Origin: an uncultured Bacteroidales bacterium
GTDB taxonomy: Bacteria > Bacteroidota > Bacteroidia > Bacteroidales > Bacteroidaceae
Reading direction: 5' to 3'
Length of the DNA stretch: 34,931 bases
Assembly (NCBI GenBank): GCA_902775975.1
Contig: CACYOC010000029.1
Span: 1-34,931, forward strand
Shown: one piece after another, positions 1-7,324 of the stretch
How the letters are laid out: each line of letters opens with the position of its first letter
Numbering within the stretch: position 1 is the first letter of the stretch
Translations under genes and position numbers: made by a program
The notes under the pieces: generated by a model
The model's input: only the letters and a program-made list of their open reading frames with translations
What the model was told of the DNA's origin: nothing
Databases searched by the model: none

Positions 1-90
1 CAGTAGTTAAGCCATCACTTCTACAGGCTGTTTTCCGCCACAAGACATTTGGCTTATCTACTTAACTACTGACTACTTAACTACTTCAGA
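1..90. repeat. simple intergenic repeat, TAGTTAAG type
   Basis: Three copies of a CAGTAGTTAAG-like or CTACTTAACTACT-like motif lie at the window edge, at 1-11 and as an adjoining pair at about 57-87. It is the same kind of low-complexity spacer repeat seen elsewhere in this window. The stretch 91-170 between this repeat and the tsaE stop codon shows no gene or clear terminator. Confidence 0.55.
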
Positions 91-170
91 AAGTTGAATC
101 ATTTTATCATTCATAAGTAAAAAATTGTAACCATCGAGCGTTTTGTCTCATGATGCTAACACTTTCTTCG

Positions 171-638
171 TTAATCTGTTGTGACGAGACGGCTGCCGTC
201 GTCCTGCACCTCGATCTTGACGCGGACGGCATCGTCGGGCAGGAGGTCTTCTATCAGCTCGGGCCACTCGATGAAACAGAGGGCTCCCGAGTAGAAGTAT
301 TCTTCGTAGCCCATGTCATAGACTTCCTCGAGTTTCTTGATGCGGTAGAAGTCGAAGTGGAAGATAGACCCACCTAAATCCTCCCTGGAGAGGGAGGACT
401 TCTGGTCTCCCCCTAAGCAGGGGGAGTTAGAGGGGGTCTCATACTCATTCACGATGGCGAAGGTGGGACTGGTGATGACGTCCTCGACGCCCAGGGCTTC
501 GCAGATGGCCTTGACGAAGGTGGTCTTGCCGGCTCCCATGGTGCCGTAGAAGGCAAAGACGCGATGGTCGCCAATGTGTTTTATAAACTCGCGAGCTGCC
601 TCGCCGATATGTTCTAAGTCTTGTATCTTGATTTCCAT
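171..638 (-). CDS. tsaE: tRNA threonylcarbamoyladenosine biosynthesis ATPase TsaE
   Basis: TsaE is the P-loop ATPase that works with TsaB and TsaD to make the universal t6A37 modification of ANN-decoding tRNAs in the cytoplasm. The 155-residue product has a Walker A GTMGAGKTT (residues 32-40), the SPTF switch segment (57-60), the HFDFYRI block (94-100) and the family's FIEWPE motif near residue 122. Between NEY (64-66) and HFDFYRI there are 27 residues where I recall about 9 in Bacteroides homologues. The excess is encoded by a palindromic DNA element (366-439) read in frame. Only 12 bp separate the gene from porX upstream, so it is very likely cotranscribed with it. Identity is secure; whether the insert weakens activity is unknown. 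Confidence 0.95.
   Translation of the reverse strand: MEIKIQDLEHIGEAAREFIKHIGDHRVFAFYGTMGAGKTTFVKAICEALGVEDVITSPTFAIVNEYETPSNSPCLGGDQKSSLSREDLGGSIFHFDFYRIKKLEEVYDMGYEEYFYSGALCFIEWPELIEDLLPDDAVRVKIEVQDDGSRLVTTD
366..439. repeat. two-hairpin palindromic element inserted in frame in tsaE
   Basis: The outer arms are AGACCC (366-371) and GGGTCT (434-439). Inside are two hairpins: CTCCCT/AGGGAG (381-386/391-396) and TCCCCC/GGGGGA (408-413/420-425). On the coding strand it reads without a stop as roughly residues 67-90 of TsaE. Shorter relatives lie at 5667-5705 and 14576-14616, outside genes, so this looks like a dispersed element that entered a coding sequence. Confidence 0.85.
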
Positions 639-650
639 GACTGGATGTGA

Positions 651-2198
651 TTAGTGTCTTCTTCCTTTCAGATATATAATAGGTATGATCATCTCCTCCA
701 TCGAGATGCCGCCATGCTGGAAGGTATTGCGATAGTAGGAGACGTAATAGTTGTAGTTGTTGGGATAGGCGAAGAAGTCGTCGCCCGTGGCAAAGACATA
801 GCTGGTGGAGAGGTTGGGTGCCGGCAGATGGGCCTTGGCGGGGTCTTTGATGACGAAGAGGTCCTTGGAGTCGTATGCCAGGTTCTTACCGAGCTTATAG
901 CGCAGGTTGGTGTTCGTGTTACGGTCGCCGATAATCTTCACGGGGTTGGTAGCACGGATGCTGCCGTGGTCGGTGGTGATGATGACGTGGTAGTCGGTCT
1001 GTGCCAGCTGTCGGAAGAGGTCGGCGATGACGGAGTGCTTGAACCACGAGAGGGTGATGCTGCGATACGCCGACTCGTTGTTGGCCAGCTCGCGTACCAT
1101 CTTCGACTCGGTGCGGGCATGGCTGAGCATGTCGATGAAGTTGAACACCACGACGTTGAAGTCGTTCTTCTCCAGCGCCTTCAGCTGTCCCAGCAGCTTG
1201 TCGGCTTCCTGCGAGGTATTGATTTTATGATAGGAGAAGGTGTTGTGGCGGCGATAGCGCTCCAGCTGGGTGCGGATGAGCGGTTCCTCGTTGAGGTTCT
1301 TGCCTTCCTCCTCGTCTTCATCGACCCACAGGTCGGGAAACATCTGGGCTATCTGCACAGGCATCAGGCCGGAGAAGATGGCGTTGCGGGCATACTGTGT
1401 CGCCGTGGGCAGGATGCTGCAATAGACGTCCTCGCTGATGTCGAACTGGTCGCCAATCTCGCGCTCCAGCATCTTCCACTGGTCGTAGCGGAAGTTGTCG
1501 AGCACGATGAGGAAGACTTTCTCGTCCTGGTTGAGCAAGGGGAACACCTTGGTCTTGAACAGTTCGTTGGACATCATGGGGTGTTCCTGTCCCTGCATCC
1601 AGTCCATGTAGTTCTTCTTGACGTATTTGGCAAAGCCGATGTTGGCCTCGCGCTTCTGCATTTCCAGCATCTCGGTCATCTGCGAGTCGGTGGCGCTGAG
1701 TTCCAGTTCCCAACGCACGAGCCGTTTATAGACGTCGGTCCAGTCTTGCCACGTCCGGCAGTCCATGATTTGCATGGACAGCTGCTGGAACTGCTGCTGA
1801 TAGCCGCTCTGCACGGTCTCCGTGACGATTTCGCGCCGGTGGATGTTCTTCTTCAGCGTGAGCAGTATCTGGTTGGGGTTGACGGGCTTGATGAGGTAGT
1901 CGGCAATCTGCTGTCCGATGGCCTGGTTCATGATGTCTTCCTCCTCGCTCTTGGTGACCATGACGACGGGCACCTGCGGGGTGATCTCCTTGATGCGCTG
2001 CAGGGTCTCCAGACCGCTGAGACCGGGCATCATCTCGTCGAGCATGACGAGGTCGAAGGTGCGTTTGCGACATTCCTCTATGGCGTCCGTGCCATTGGTG
2101 ACTGTCACCACCTCGTAACCTTTCTTCTCTAAAAACATCAGGTGGGCGCGGAGCAGTTCCATCTCGTCGTCAGCCCAAAGTAATAGTCCGTTGGTCAT
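651..2198 (-). CDS. porX: PorX: response regulator with PglZ phosphatase-like domain (type IX secretion)
   Basis: PorX is the response regulator of the PorXY system that controls the type IX secretion system in Bacteroidota. Residues 1-120 are a CheY-like receiver with acidic residues D10/D11, phospho-acceptor D54, T82 and K104 all present. The rest is a PglZ/alkaline-phosphatase-like domain with likely metal ligands and catalytic residues in VLDNFRYD (D234), ILPTATQYARN (T265/T267), DMLSH (D356, H360), TTDHG (D410, H411) and FQHGG (H495). The length of 515 residues is about normal. No DNA-binding domain is present. It lies 12 bp before tsaE and 124 bp after porW; the latter gap is filled with repeats. 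No porY kinase lies in the window. Assignment rests on the domain pair plus the porW neighbour. Confidence 0.93.
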   Translation of the reverse strand: MTNGLLLWADDEMELLRAHLMFLEKKGYEVVTVTNGTDAIEECRKRTFDLVMLDEMMPGLSGLETLQRIKEITPQVPVVMVTKSEEEDIMNQAIGQQIADYLIKPVNPNQILLTLKKNIHRREIVTETVQSGYQQQFQQLSMQIMDCRTWQDWTDVYKRLVRWELELSATDSQMTEMLEMQKREANIGFAKYVKKNYMDWMQGQEHPMMSNELFKTKVFPLLNQDEKVFLIVLDNFRYDQWKMLEREIGDQFDISEDVYCSILPTATQYARNAIFSGLMPVQIAQMFPDLWVDEDEEEGKNLNEEPLIRTQLERYRRHNTFSYHKINTSQEADKLLGQLKALEKNDFNVVVFNFIDMLSHARTESKMVRELANNESAYRSITLSWFKHSVIADLFRQLAQTDYHVIITTDHGSIRATNPVKIIGDRNTNTNLRYKLGKNLAYDSKDLFVIKDPAKAHLPAPNLSTSYVFATGDDFFAYPNNYNYYVSYYRNTFQHGGISMEEMIIPIIYLKGRRH

Positions 2199-2200
2199 AT

Positions 2201-2317
2201 ATTATTTACAATTTGACAATTTACAATTTGACAATTTATTTAATTATTGACAATTTATTTAATTATTTACAATTTGACAATTTACAATTTGACAATTTAT
2301 TTAATTATTGACAATTT
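2201..2317. repeat. AT-rich direct repeat, two 56-bp copies, between porW and porX
   Basis: Two identical copies of about 56 bp (2201-2256 and 2262-2317) are made of short units of the type ACAATTTG. Related short units occur at 5556-5640 and 9857-9898. On the minus strand the repeat starts immediately at the porW TAA stop codon (2323-2325). It fills essentially the whole porW-porX gap; I see no promoter or hairpin terminator in it. Confidence 0.9.
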
Positions 2318-2322
2318 ACAAT

Positions 2323-5300
2323 TTAGCGCCAGAAGTCGTCGTCGAACTCGATGTTGCCGCTGTTCTGCTGCTGCGGCGCATCGTTGAAGAGGTCGTCATC
2401 AGCATTGTTGCCGTTCTGGGGCGTTTCCTCCTCTTCCTCGTCTTCTTCCTGGGTGATGCTCTCCGGCTCTTCCAGCAGCGGCCTCTCCGATATAGTGATA
2501 GGCTCGAGTTTCTTCTGGAAGAATACCTCGTAGTCGCGATAGCTGTAGGCGGTTCCGAGGAGCGGCAGGTTCTTCTCGCTGACAATCAGACTGCGGCAGG
2601 GGCGGAGCATGTTGGCCATCACGCTGTTGGCATAGAGCTGGCGGGCGTATTGGCGGGCCTCGTCGTAACTGAGGAAGCCGCTGATGATCATGCGTGCCAG
2701 ACCGTGCGGGTCTTGGTCGATGTTCAGGTCGAAGTTGCGTACCAGGAAGTTGGAGAAGTTATATTTTGCCATCTCGTAGAGCAGCTGGTTCTGGCTGATG
2801 GAGTCGGGCTGGTAGAGCAGCATGAAGACGTAGTTGGCATTACGCTCGACGACCAGCGAATCGACCTTCGTGGAGTCTTGTCCCGTGAGGTCGTTCATGC
2901 GGCGCGACCAGACATCGTCCATGTCGAACTTGCCACCATGCAGCTTCCTGCCCTGCTGTACGCCACGGAGTATCATGCCTGCCATCTCGCTGACCTCGCT
3001 GTCGGGGTATTTCTCGACCACCTGCTTCAACCGCTCCACACAACCGTGGGTGTCGCCTTGGTTGAGCATGCTCAGACCCTCGATGAAGAGGAACTTCGGG
3101 CGGTGCTGTCCCAAGGGGAAGCGTTGTGCCGACAATTCGGCGTTGGCAGTGATTTCACGGTGGCGGTCCTGCTTGAAGGCGTCGTAGGTAGCGGCATAGA
3201 TAGAGTCCTCGATATGTACCCCGAAGCGCTGGTTAGACAGGAAATTGGGGTCGCTGAGCAGTATCGTCCAGTCGCTCTCAGGATAGTCACTCTTCAGCAT
3301 TGCCAGACAGTGGTCGGCCTCCTCTTTCCTACCCTGACGGGAGTAGAGCAGCCACAGGTGATACCACGCCACGTCGTTGCGCTCGTAGTCAGGGTACTGC
3401 CCCGTCAGTCGGGTGAGGTATTTCTCGCTGAGCGACAGGTTGTCGAGCTTGTCCTTGAAGATGACACCGGCATTGAAGAGTCCTTCCTTGATGATGGCAT
3501 TGCTGGCGGCAACCTGCTCTTCGGTAAAGGGAATCTGTGCCAGGTAGTACGCACGGTTGTGAGGGTCGAGGGCGGCACTGTCGGTAGCGGCCTCGCCACT
3601 TTCTGCTGCCCCTGTAGTGTCAGAGGGCCCTGAGGAACCGGCACCTTCCGGAGCACCTGCGCTCTCTGCCGGTACGGTTCCTTCTGCTGCTTCTGCTCCT
3701 TCCTTTCCTTCGGTATTCTCTGGCTGTTCCGTGGAGGCAGGATTCATATCCACCACGGTGATGTTGAGACGCTGCCAGTCGTCTTTATTCTGACGCTTAC
3801 CCCACTGTCGGATGAAGGTCTGCTTACCCTGGTTGACGGCCTGCGGATTATAGAAATACCATAACCCAGGCTGCGACATGCCTGGCATCACCGGCGTCGG
3901 CGGGGCGACGGAAGAGACGTTGCCGTTCTTGGCCTCTTCCTCCTGTATGCGCTGCTCAGCCTCGGCCTCTTCCCGCTTGCGCTGTTCTTCCTTTTCCTTC
4001 TTGATGAGTTCCTCTATCAAGCGGTCGATGACCTTGTTGAGCTCCTCCTCGGGCATCTTCGCCAATCGCTGCAGGGAGTCCTGCAGTGCCACGGCTTCGG
4101 TGTGAAGAACTAACTCGTCGAGCACCTTCGAGCGGTCGGAGAGTTCCTGGTAGTCCCTGCGGTCCTTGTCCAGCAAACCGATGGCCTCGCCATAGCAGCG
4201 CTTGGCATCAGCATAGCGTTCCTTCTCCCAGTAGATGTTGCCCAACGTCAGCAGCAACACACCTTTCTCTATTCCTGCACGGGTGGCCTTCTCCAGACCT
4301 TCCTCGTAGGCAACGATGGCGTTGACGGTGTCGCGCTGTGTCATATAGACATTGCCGATGGCGTAATACACCTGGTCCAGGTAGTCCTTGTTGTTTTCCG
4401 AACGGGCCATGCGGCGCAGCTTCTTGAGTTTTCCCTTGACATCCGTGGCGGGCATCACCTCCGTCTGGGCGATGCGGGCATTGAATTCCAACTCGTAGGG
4501 CGGATTCAGCCGGATGGTATGCTGATAGGACCTGTAAGCCTCGGCATCGTGACCCAGCAACGTTTGTATCTGTCCCAGCAGGAACCACTCGCGGGCTCTC
4601 TGCTTGCGGCGGCGCTCATGCTTGACGACCTTTTGCAGGTAGGGCACGGCAGCGGCATACTGCTCACTTCTTATATAGTAGTCGGCCATCGTGTAGTCCC
4701 AGTCCTTGCGAGCCCGGTAGTGGATGCTGTCGCGCTGTTGCTTGACGATGACGTCCTCGGCATCGTAGAGCCAGTCGAGCTCCACATAGCTCTTGGCCTG
4801 CCAAGCACGGGCAATGCCTTGAATGGCGGGCTGTGTCTGGTAGAGACGCGCCATGTAGGAGAACGTGGCGGCAGCCTCCTCGAACTCTCCTTGCTGAAAC
4901 TGCGACTTACCCAGCAGCAGCCACGCATGCCAGAGGAAGGGATTGTACTCGCGGCGGTTCAGCCACTCGATGTCTTTGGCAGTCTTGCGGCGGCTCTTCT
5001 TCCATTCCGGACGCTGCTTGATGCTGTAGAGTTTGATGACCTTCTCCGACTTCTCAATGGCTCGGTCGAAATGACTCTTTCCCAAAGTGCGGCTGTTCTT
5101 GTTGGCAACCGGATAAAGGGGAATCAGCTCGGTACAGTTGTCCTTGTTGCCGTTCTCCTTCTCCAGACTGCCCTCTATGAATGCTTGTGAACCATTGAAG
5201 TATGTATTATAGCGTGCGGTAAACGACTGCCAGAAACGATTCGTGGCAGTGTTCTTCTTGGCCGAACAACCTGACAGAAGCAGTATGATGACGAGAGGCA

Positions 5301-5541
5301 CCAGCAACGACAGGTGCTGACGACCGTGGCTGTGACAAGGTTCACCACCGGCAGCCCTCGCAGCCTTCTTCCTCTCGCTCTGCTCCTTCAGCTCCGCCAG
5401 TTGACAGTCGGCACGGCTGCTACAAGAGTCACACCCCTCCTCCGCCTTGACAATAGGATCGTCCGTGCCACCTATGGAAAAGACGGCAGCGACGACGCCC
5501 AAGGCTATCAGAGAAACGACGACTATCAGCAGAAAACTCAT
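2323..5541 (-). CDS. porW: PorW/SprE-type TPR protein of type IX secretion, with N-terminal membrane extension
   Basis: PorW (SprE in gliding bacteria) is an envelope TPR lipoprotein needed for type IX secretion. The 1072-residue frame holds TPR-like helical repeats (roughly 200-480), a charged coiled coil rich in E, K and R (about 500-545), a Pro/Gly/Ala/Glu-rich linker near 600-650, more helical repeats, and a very acidic tail ending DDDFWR. Unusually, a lipobox LLLSGC with C92 lies 92 residues in. It is preceded by a separate membrane segment (1-22) and a Cys-rich stretch like a small membrane protein that I recall as an independent gene in relatives. No in-frame ATG lies between that part and the lipobox; only TTG (L79) or GTG (V81) could start a short lipoprotein form. 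Fusion or misread start cannot be settled here. The stop codon abuts the 2201-2317 repeat. Confidence 0.85.
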   Translation of the reverse strand: MSFLLIVVVSLIALGVVAAVFSIGGTDDPIVKAEEGCDSCSSRADCQLAELKEQSERKKAARAAGGEPCHSHGRQHLSLLVPLVIILLLSGCSAKKNTATNRFWQSFTARYNTYFNGSQAFIEGSLEKENGNKDNCTELIPLYPVANKNSRTLGKSHFDRAIEKSEKVIKLYSIKQRPEWKKSRRKTAKDIEWLNRREYNPFLWHAWLLLGKSQFQQGEFEEAAATFSYMARLYQTQPAIQGIARAWQAKSYVELDWLYDAEDVIVKQQRDSIHYRARKDWDYTMADYYIRSEQYAAAVPYLQKVVKHERRRKQRAREWFLLGQIQTLLGHDAEAYRSYQHTIRLNPPYELEFNARIAQTEVMPATDVKGKLKKLRRMARSENNKDYLDQVYYAIGNVYMTQRDTVNAIVAYEEGLEKATRAGIEKGVLLLTLGNIYWEKERYADAKRCYGEAIGLLDKDRRDYQELSDRSKVLDELVLHTEAVALQDSLQRLAKMPEEELNKVIDRLIEELIKKEKEEQRKREEAEAEQRIQEEEAKNGNVSSVAPPTPVMPGMSQPGLWYFYNPQAVNQGKQTFIRQWGKRQNKDDWQRLNITVVDMNPASTEQPENTEGKEGAEAAEGTVPAESAGAPEGAGSSGPSDTTGAAESGEAATDSAALDPHNRAYYLAQIPFTEEQVAASNAIIKEGLFNAGVIFKDKLDNLSLSEKYLTRLTGQYPDYERNDVAWYHLWLLYSRQGRKEEADHCLAMLKSDYPESDWTILLSDPNFLSNQRFGVHIEDSIYAATYDAFKQDRHREITANAELSAQRFPLGQHRPKFLFIEGLSMLNQGDTHGCVERLKQVVEKYPDSEVSEMAGMILRGVQQGRKLHGGKFDMDDVWSRRMNDLTGQDSTKVDSLVVERNANYVFMLLYQPDSISQNQLLYEMAKYNFSNFLVRNFDLNIDQDPHGLARMIISGFLSYDEARQYARQLYANSVMANMLRPCRSLIVSEKNLPLLGTAYSYRDYEVFFQKKLEPITISERPLLEEPESITQEEDEEEEETPQNGNNADDDLFNDAPQQQNSGNIEFDDDFWR

Positions 5542-5555
5542 TTACCTAAACTCTC

Positions 5556-5640
5556 CATTTACAATTTGACAATTTCTTTTAGTCGCTGCGCTTTGTAAAA
5601 GTGCTTACGCGAGTCCAATTTGACAATTGATTTACAATTT
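5556..5640. repeat. mosaic spacer: ACAATTTG repeats split by a 41-bp segment
   Basis: The gap between porW and aroA carries ACAATTTGACAATT units on both sides of a segment at about 5575-5615. That segment contains GTCGCTGCGCTTTG and CTTACGCGAGTCC and has a different composition. The segment has no start codon in a useful frame. It looks like a second short repeat placed inside the AT-rich repeat. No promoter or terminator is evident. Confidence 0.6.
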
Positions 5641-5666
5641 CTCTAATTTTTCAATTTCTCATCTCT

Positions 5667-5705
5667 CCAACTCCCATCCCTTCGGGAGGGGCTGGGGGTG
5701 GGCCT
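5667..5705 (-). repeat. palindromic element copy downstream of aroA
   Basis: Read on the minus strand this begins AGGCCCACCCCC, followed by the hairpin CCTCCCGAAGGGATGGG. It matches the first half of the tsaE element and the copy at 14576-14616. As at 14576, GAGTTGAGAG lies just before it on the same strand. It could also act as a G+C-rich hairpin in the aroA-porW spacer. Confidence 0.7.
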
Positions 5706-5707
5706 CC

Positions 5708-6958
5708 TTAACTCTCAACTCTAAACCCAACCTTCTCCAAATCTTCCCAGAAATGCGGATACGACTTGCTGACCACCTGCGGCTGACGGATGCAGAGTCC
5801 TGGCTGGCGGAAAGCAGCAGGGGCAAACGACAGGGCGATGCGGTGGTCCTCGTAGGTATCGATACCCTGTTCGACGGAAGGCTCGCAGCGCTCACCATCC
5901 CAATAAAGTTCCTTGCCATCGACATCGTGCAGCACGAAACCCAGCTTGCGCATCTCCGTCTTCATGGCCTCTATGCGGTCGGTCTCTTTGATTTTCAGCG
6001 TTGACAGTCCACGGAAGTGGAAGGGAATGCCCATCATGGCACAGCACACGATGAACGTCTGCGCCAAGTCCGGCGAATTCACGAAGTCATACTCCAGGCG
6101 CGGCACGCAGCGTCCCGAATGGCGCAGCGTCACCGTCGTCGGCACACCAGGTGCCGTCGTGTCGAAGTGCGTCTTGACACCCAGGAGACTGAAGATGTAA
6201 CGTACCGACGAGTCGCCTTGTTTCGAACCGTCCATCAGTCCCTCCAACCGTATCTCGTCCTGCTCGTCCTTCGACAGCGCCATCATCTCATACCAATAAG
6301 AGGCGGCACTCCAGTCGTTTTCTATCAAATAAGGACGCGCCTCGTAGGGCTTGGCAGCCACGCTGATGGTCTCGAAGTCCTCCCAGTCGGCATCGGCACC
6401 AAACTCGCGCATCGTCCACAGCGTCAAGTCGATATAGGGTCGCGAAATCACGTCTCCCGTCAGGCGCAGCGTCAAGCCGTCGCGCAGCACAGGACCGATG
6501 AGCAGCAAAGCAGAGATGAACTGCGAGCTGATGTTGCCGGGCACCTCCAACAGTCCGCCTTCCAACCGGCGACCACGGATGCGCAACGGGGGAAAGCCCT
6601 CGTCGTTCACATATTCGATGTCGGCACCCAACAGTCGCAGGGCATCTACCAGCACACGAATAGGACGGTGCCGCATGCGCTCCGTTCCCGTCAGCACATG
6701 TTCTTCACCCTCCCGCGTTGCTAAGTATGCCGTCATGAAACGCATGGCTGTTCCTGCCGCCATGATGTCTATCTCGTAAGGATTCTCCTGCAAGGCACGC
6801 ACGATGACCTCCGTGTCGTCGCAGTCCGACAGGTTGTCAGGCATCACACTGCCTCCCGTCAGCGCATAGATAATCAGCGCACGGTTGGAGATGCTTTTCG
6901 ACGCAGGGAGTTTGATCGTTCCTTGGAGTCGGCTTGGAGCCGTCAGGCTATATTGCAT
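5708..6958 (-). CDS. aroA: 3-phosphoshikimate 1-carboxyvinyltransferase (EPSP synthase)
   Basis: EPSP synthase joins phosphoenolpyruvate to shikimate-3-phosphate in the chorismate pathway, in the cytoplasm. The 416-residue protein has the shikimate-phosphate site KSISNRA (K21, S22, R26), AAGTAMRF (67-74), RHRPI (96-100), SSQF (144-147), the acidic residue in SPDLAQT (D297), KETDR (324-328) and EDHRIA (370-375). K398 lies in the terminal VVSKSYPHFWEDL block. The last codons (FRVES, then TAA) are written in a sequence, GTTTAGAGTTGAGAGTTAA, that recurs as a spacer repeat near 14641. It is probably first in the aroA-porW-porX-tsaE unit, driven by the promoter at 6997-7028. The functional association is not obvious. 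Confidence 0.96.
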   Translation of the reverse strand: MQYSLTAPSRLQGTIKLPASKSISNRALIIYALTGGSVMPDNLSDCDDTEVIVRALQENPYEIDIMAAGTAMRFMTAYLATREGEEHVLTGTERMRHRPIRVLVDALRLLGADIEYVNDEGFPPLRIRGRRLEGGLLEVPGNISSQFISALLLIGPVLRDGLTLRLTGDVISRPYIDLTLWTMREFGADADWEDFETISVAAKPYEARPYLIENDWSAASYWYEMMALSKDEQDEIRLEGLMDGSKQGDSSVRYIFSLLGVKTHFDTTAPGVPTTVTLRHSGRCVPRLEYDFVNSPDLAQTFIVCCAMMGIPFHFRGLSTLKIKETDRIEAMKTEMRKLGFVLHDVDGKELYWDGERCEPSVEQGIDTYEDHRIALSFAPAAFRQPGLCIRQPQVVSKSYPHFWEDLEKVGFRVES

Positions 6959-6996
6959 AAGATGTTTCTGTTCGTTTATTTATAGAAATAACGTGT

Positions 6997-7028
6997 CAAA
7001 GGTACGAAATATTTGGTGATTGACCAAA
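6997..7028 (-). promoter_or_regulatory. Bacteroidota-type promoter for aroA
   Basis: On the minus strand TTTG (7025-7028) is followed after 20 bp by TACCTTTG (6997-7004), a full match to the Bacteroidota -33/-7 consensus. It lies about 40 bp upstream of the aroA start codon. Confidence 0.85.
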
Positions 7029-7075
7029 GAAATAACATAAATTATGAGTGTTTTTCACAAAAAGTACCTCAAAAA

Positions 7076-7107
7076 TTTGCAGGAATCAAAAAAACGTATT
7101 ACCTTTG
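7076..7107 (+). promoter_or_regulatory. Bacteroidota-type promoter for tRNA-Pro
   Basis: TTTG (7076-7079), 20 bp spacer, TACCTTTG (7100-7107), followed by CACCC. It stands 35 bp before the mature tRNA 5' end and is divergent from the aroA promoter. Confidence 0.85.
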
Positions 7108-7142
7108 CACCCGCATTTCGAAAGAAATAGCCTCTTGAGGAT

Positions 7143-7218
7143 CGGGATTTAGCGCAGTTGGTAGCGCACACGTCTGGGGGGCGCGAGGTCGCTGGTTCGA
7201 GTCCAGTAATCCCGACCA
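7143..7218 (+). tRNA. tRNA-Pro (anticodon GGG)
   Basis: The sequence folds into a full cloverleaf. The acceptor stem is CGGGATT/AATCCCG, the D stem GCGC/GCGC, the anticodon loop CTGGGGG (GGG at positions 34-36), and the T loop TTCGAGT. The discriminator is A and CCA is encoded. The terminal C1-G72 pair fits proline tRNA. The anticodon stem CACGT/GCGCG contains an A28-C42 mismatch where I would expect A-U. The remaining pairs are intact, so I treat it as a working gene. Confidence 0.95.
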
Positions 7219-7226
7219 AAAACGGA

Positions 7227-7261
7227 AGAAGCTGATGACCGCAAGGTTACAGCTTCTTTTC
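7227..7261 (+). terminator. Rho-independent terminator after tRNA-Pro
   Basis: Stem AGAAGCTG (7227-7234) with CAGCTTCT (7250-7257), inner ACC/GGT pairs around a GCAA loop, then TTTCTTTT. The reverse strand also has a T-rich exit, so it may stop the convergent DUF4421 gene too. Confidence 0.85.
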
Positions 7262-7324
7262 TTTTACACCCACTATTACAGGCGGTTTTCCACACCTCAC
7301 CCAGCGTTTTTTTTACACGAAATC

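Noticed and set aside
654-2132. 492-codon open frame on the plus strand opposite porX
   Set aside because: It is the mirror of a G+C-rich gene with strong codon bias. The minus-strand product has all receiver and PglZ motifs; the plus frame has none.
2308-3633. 441-codon plus-strand frame opposite porW
   Set aside because: It has valine/leucine-rich nonsense composition typical of antisense shadows, with no recognised domain and no promoter.
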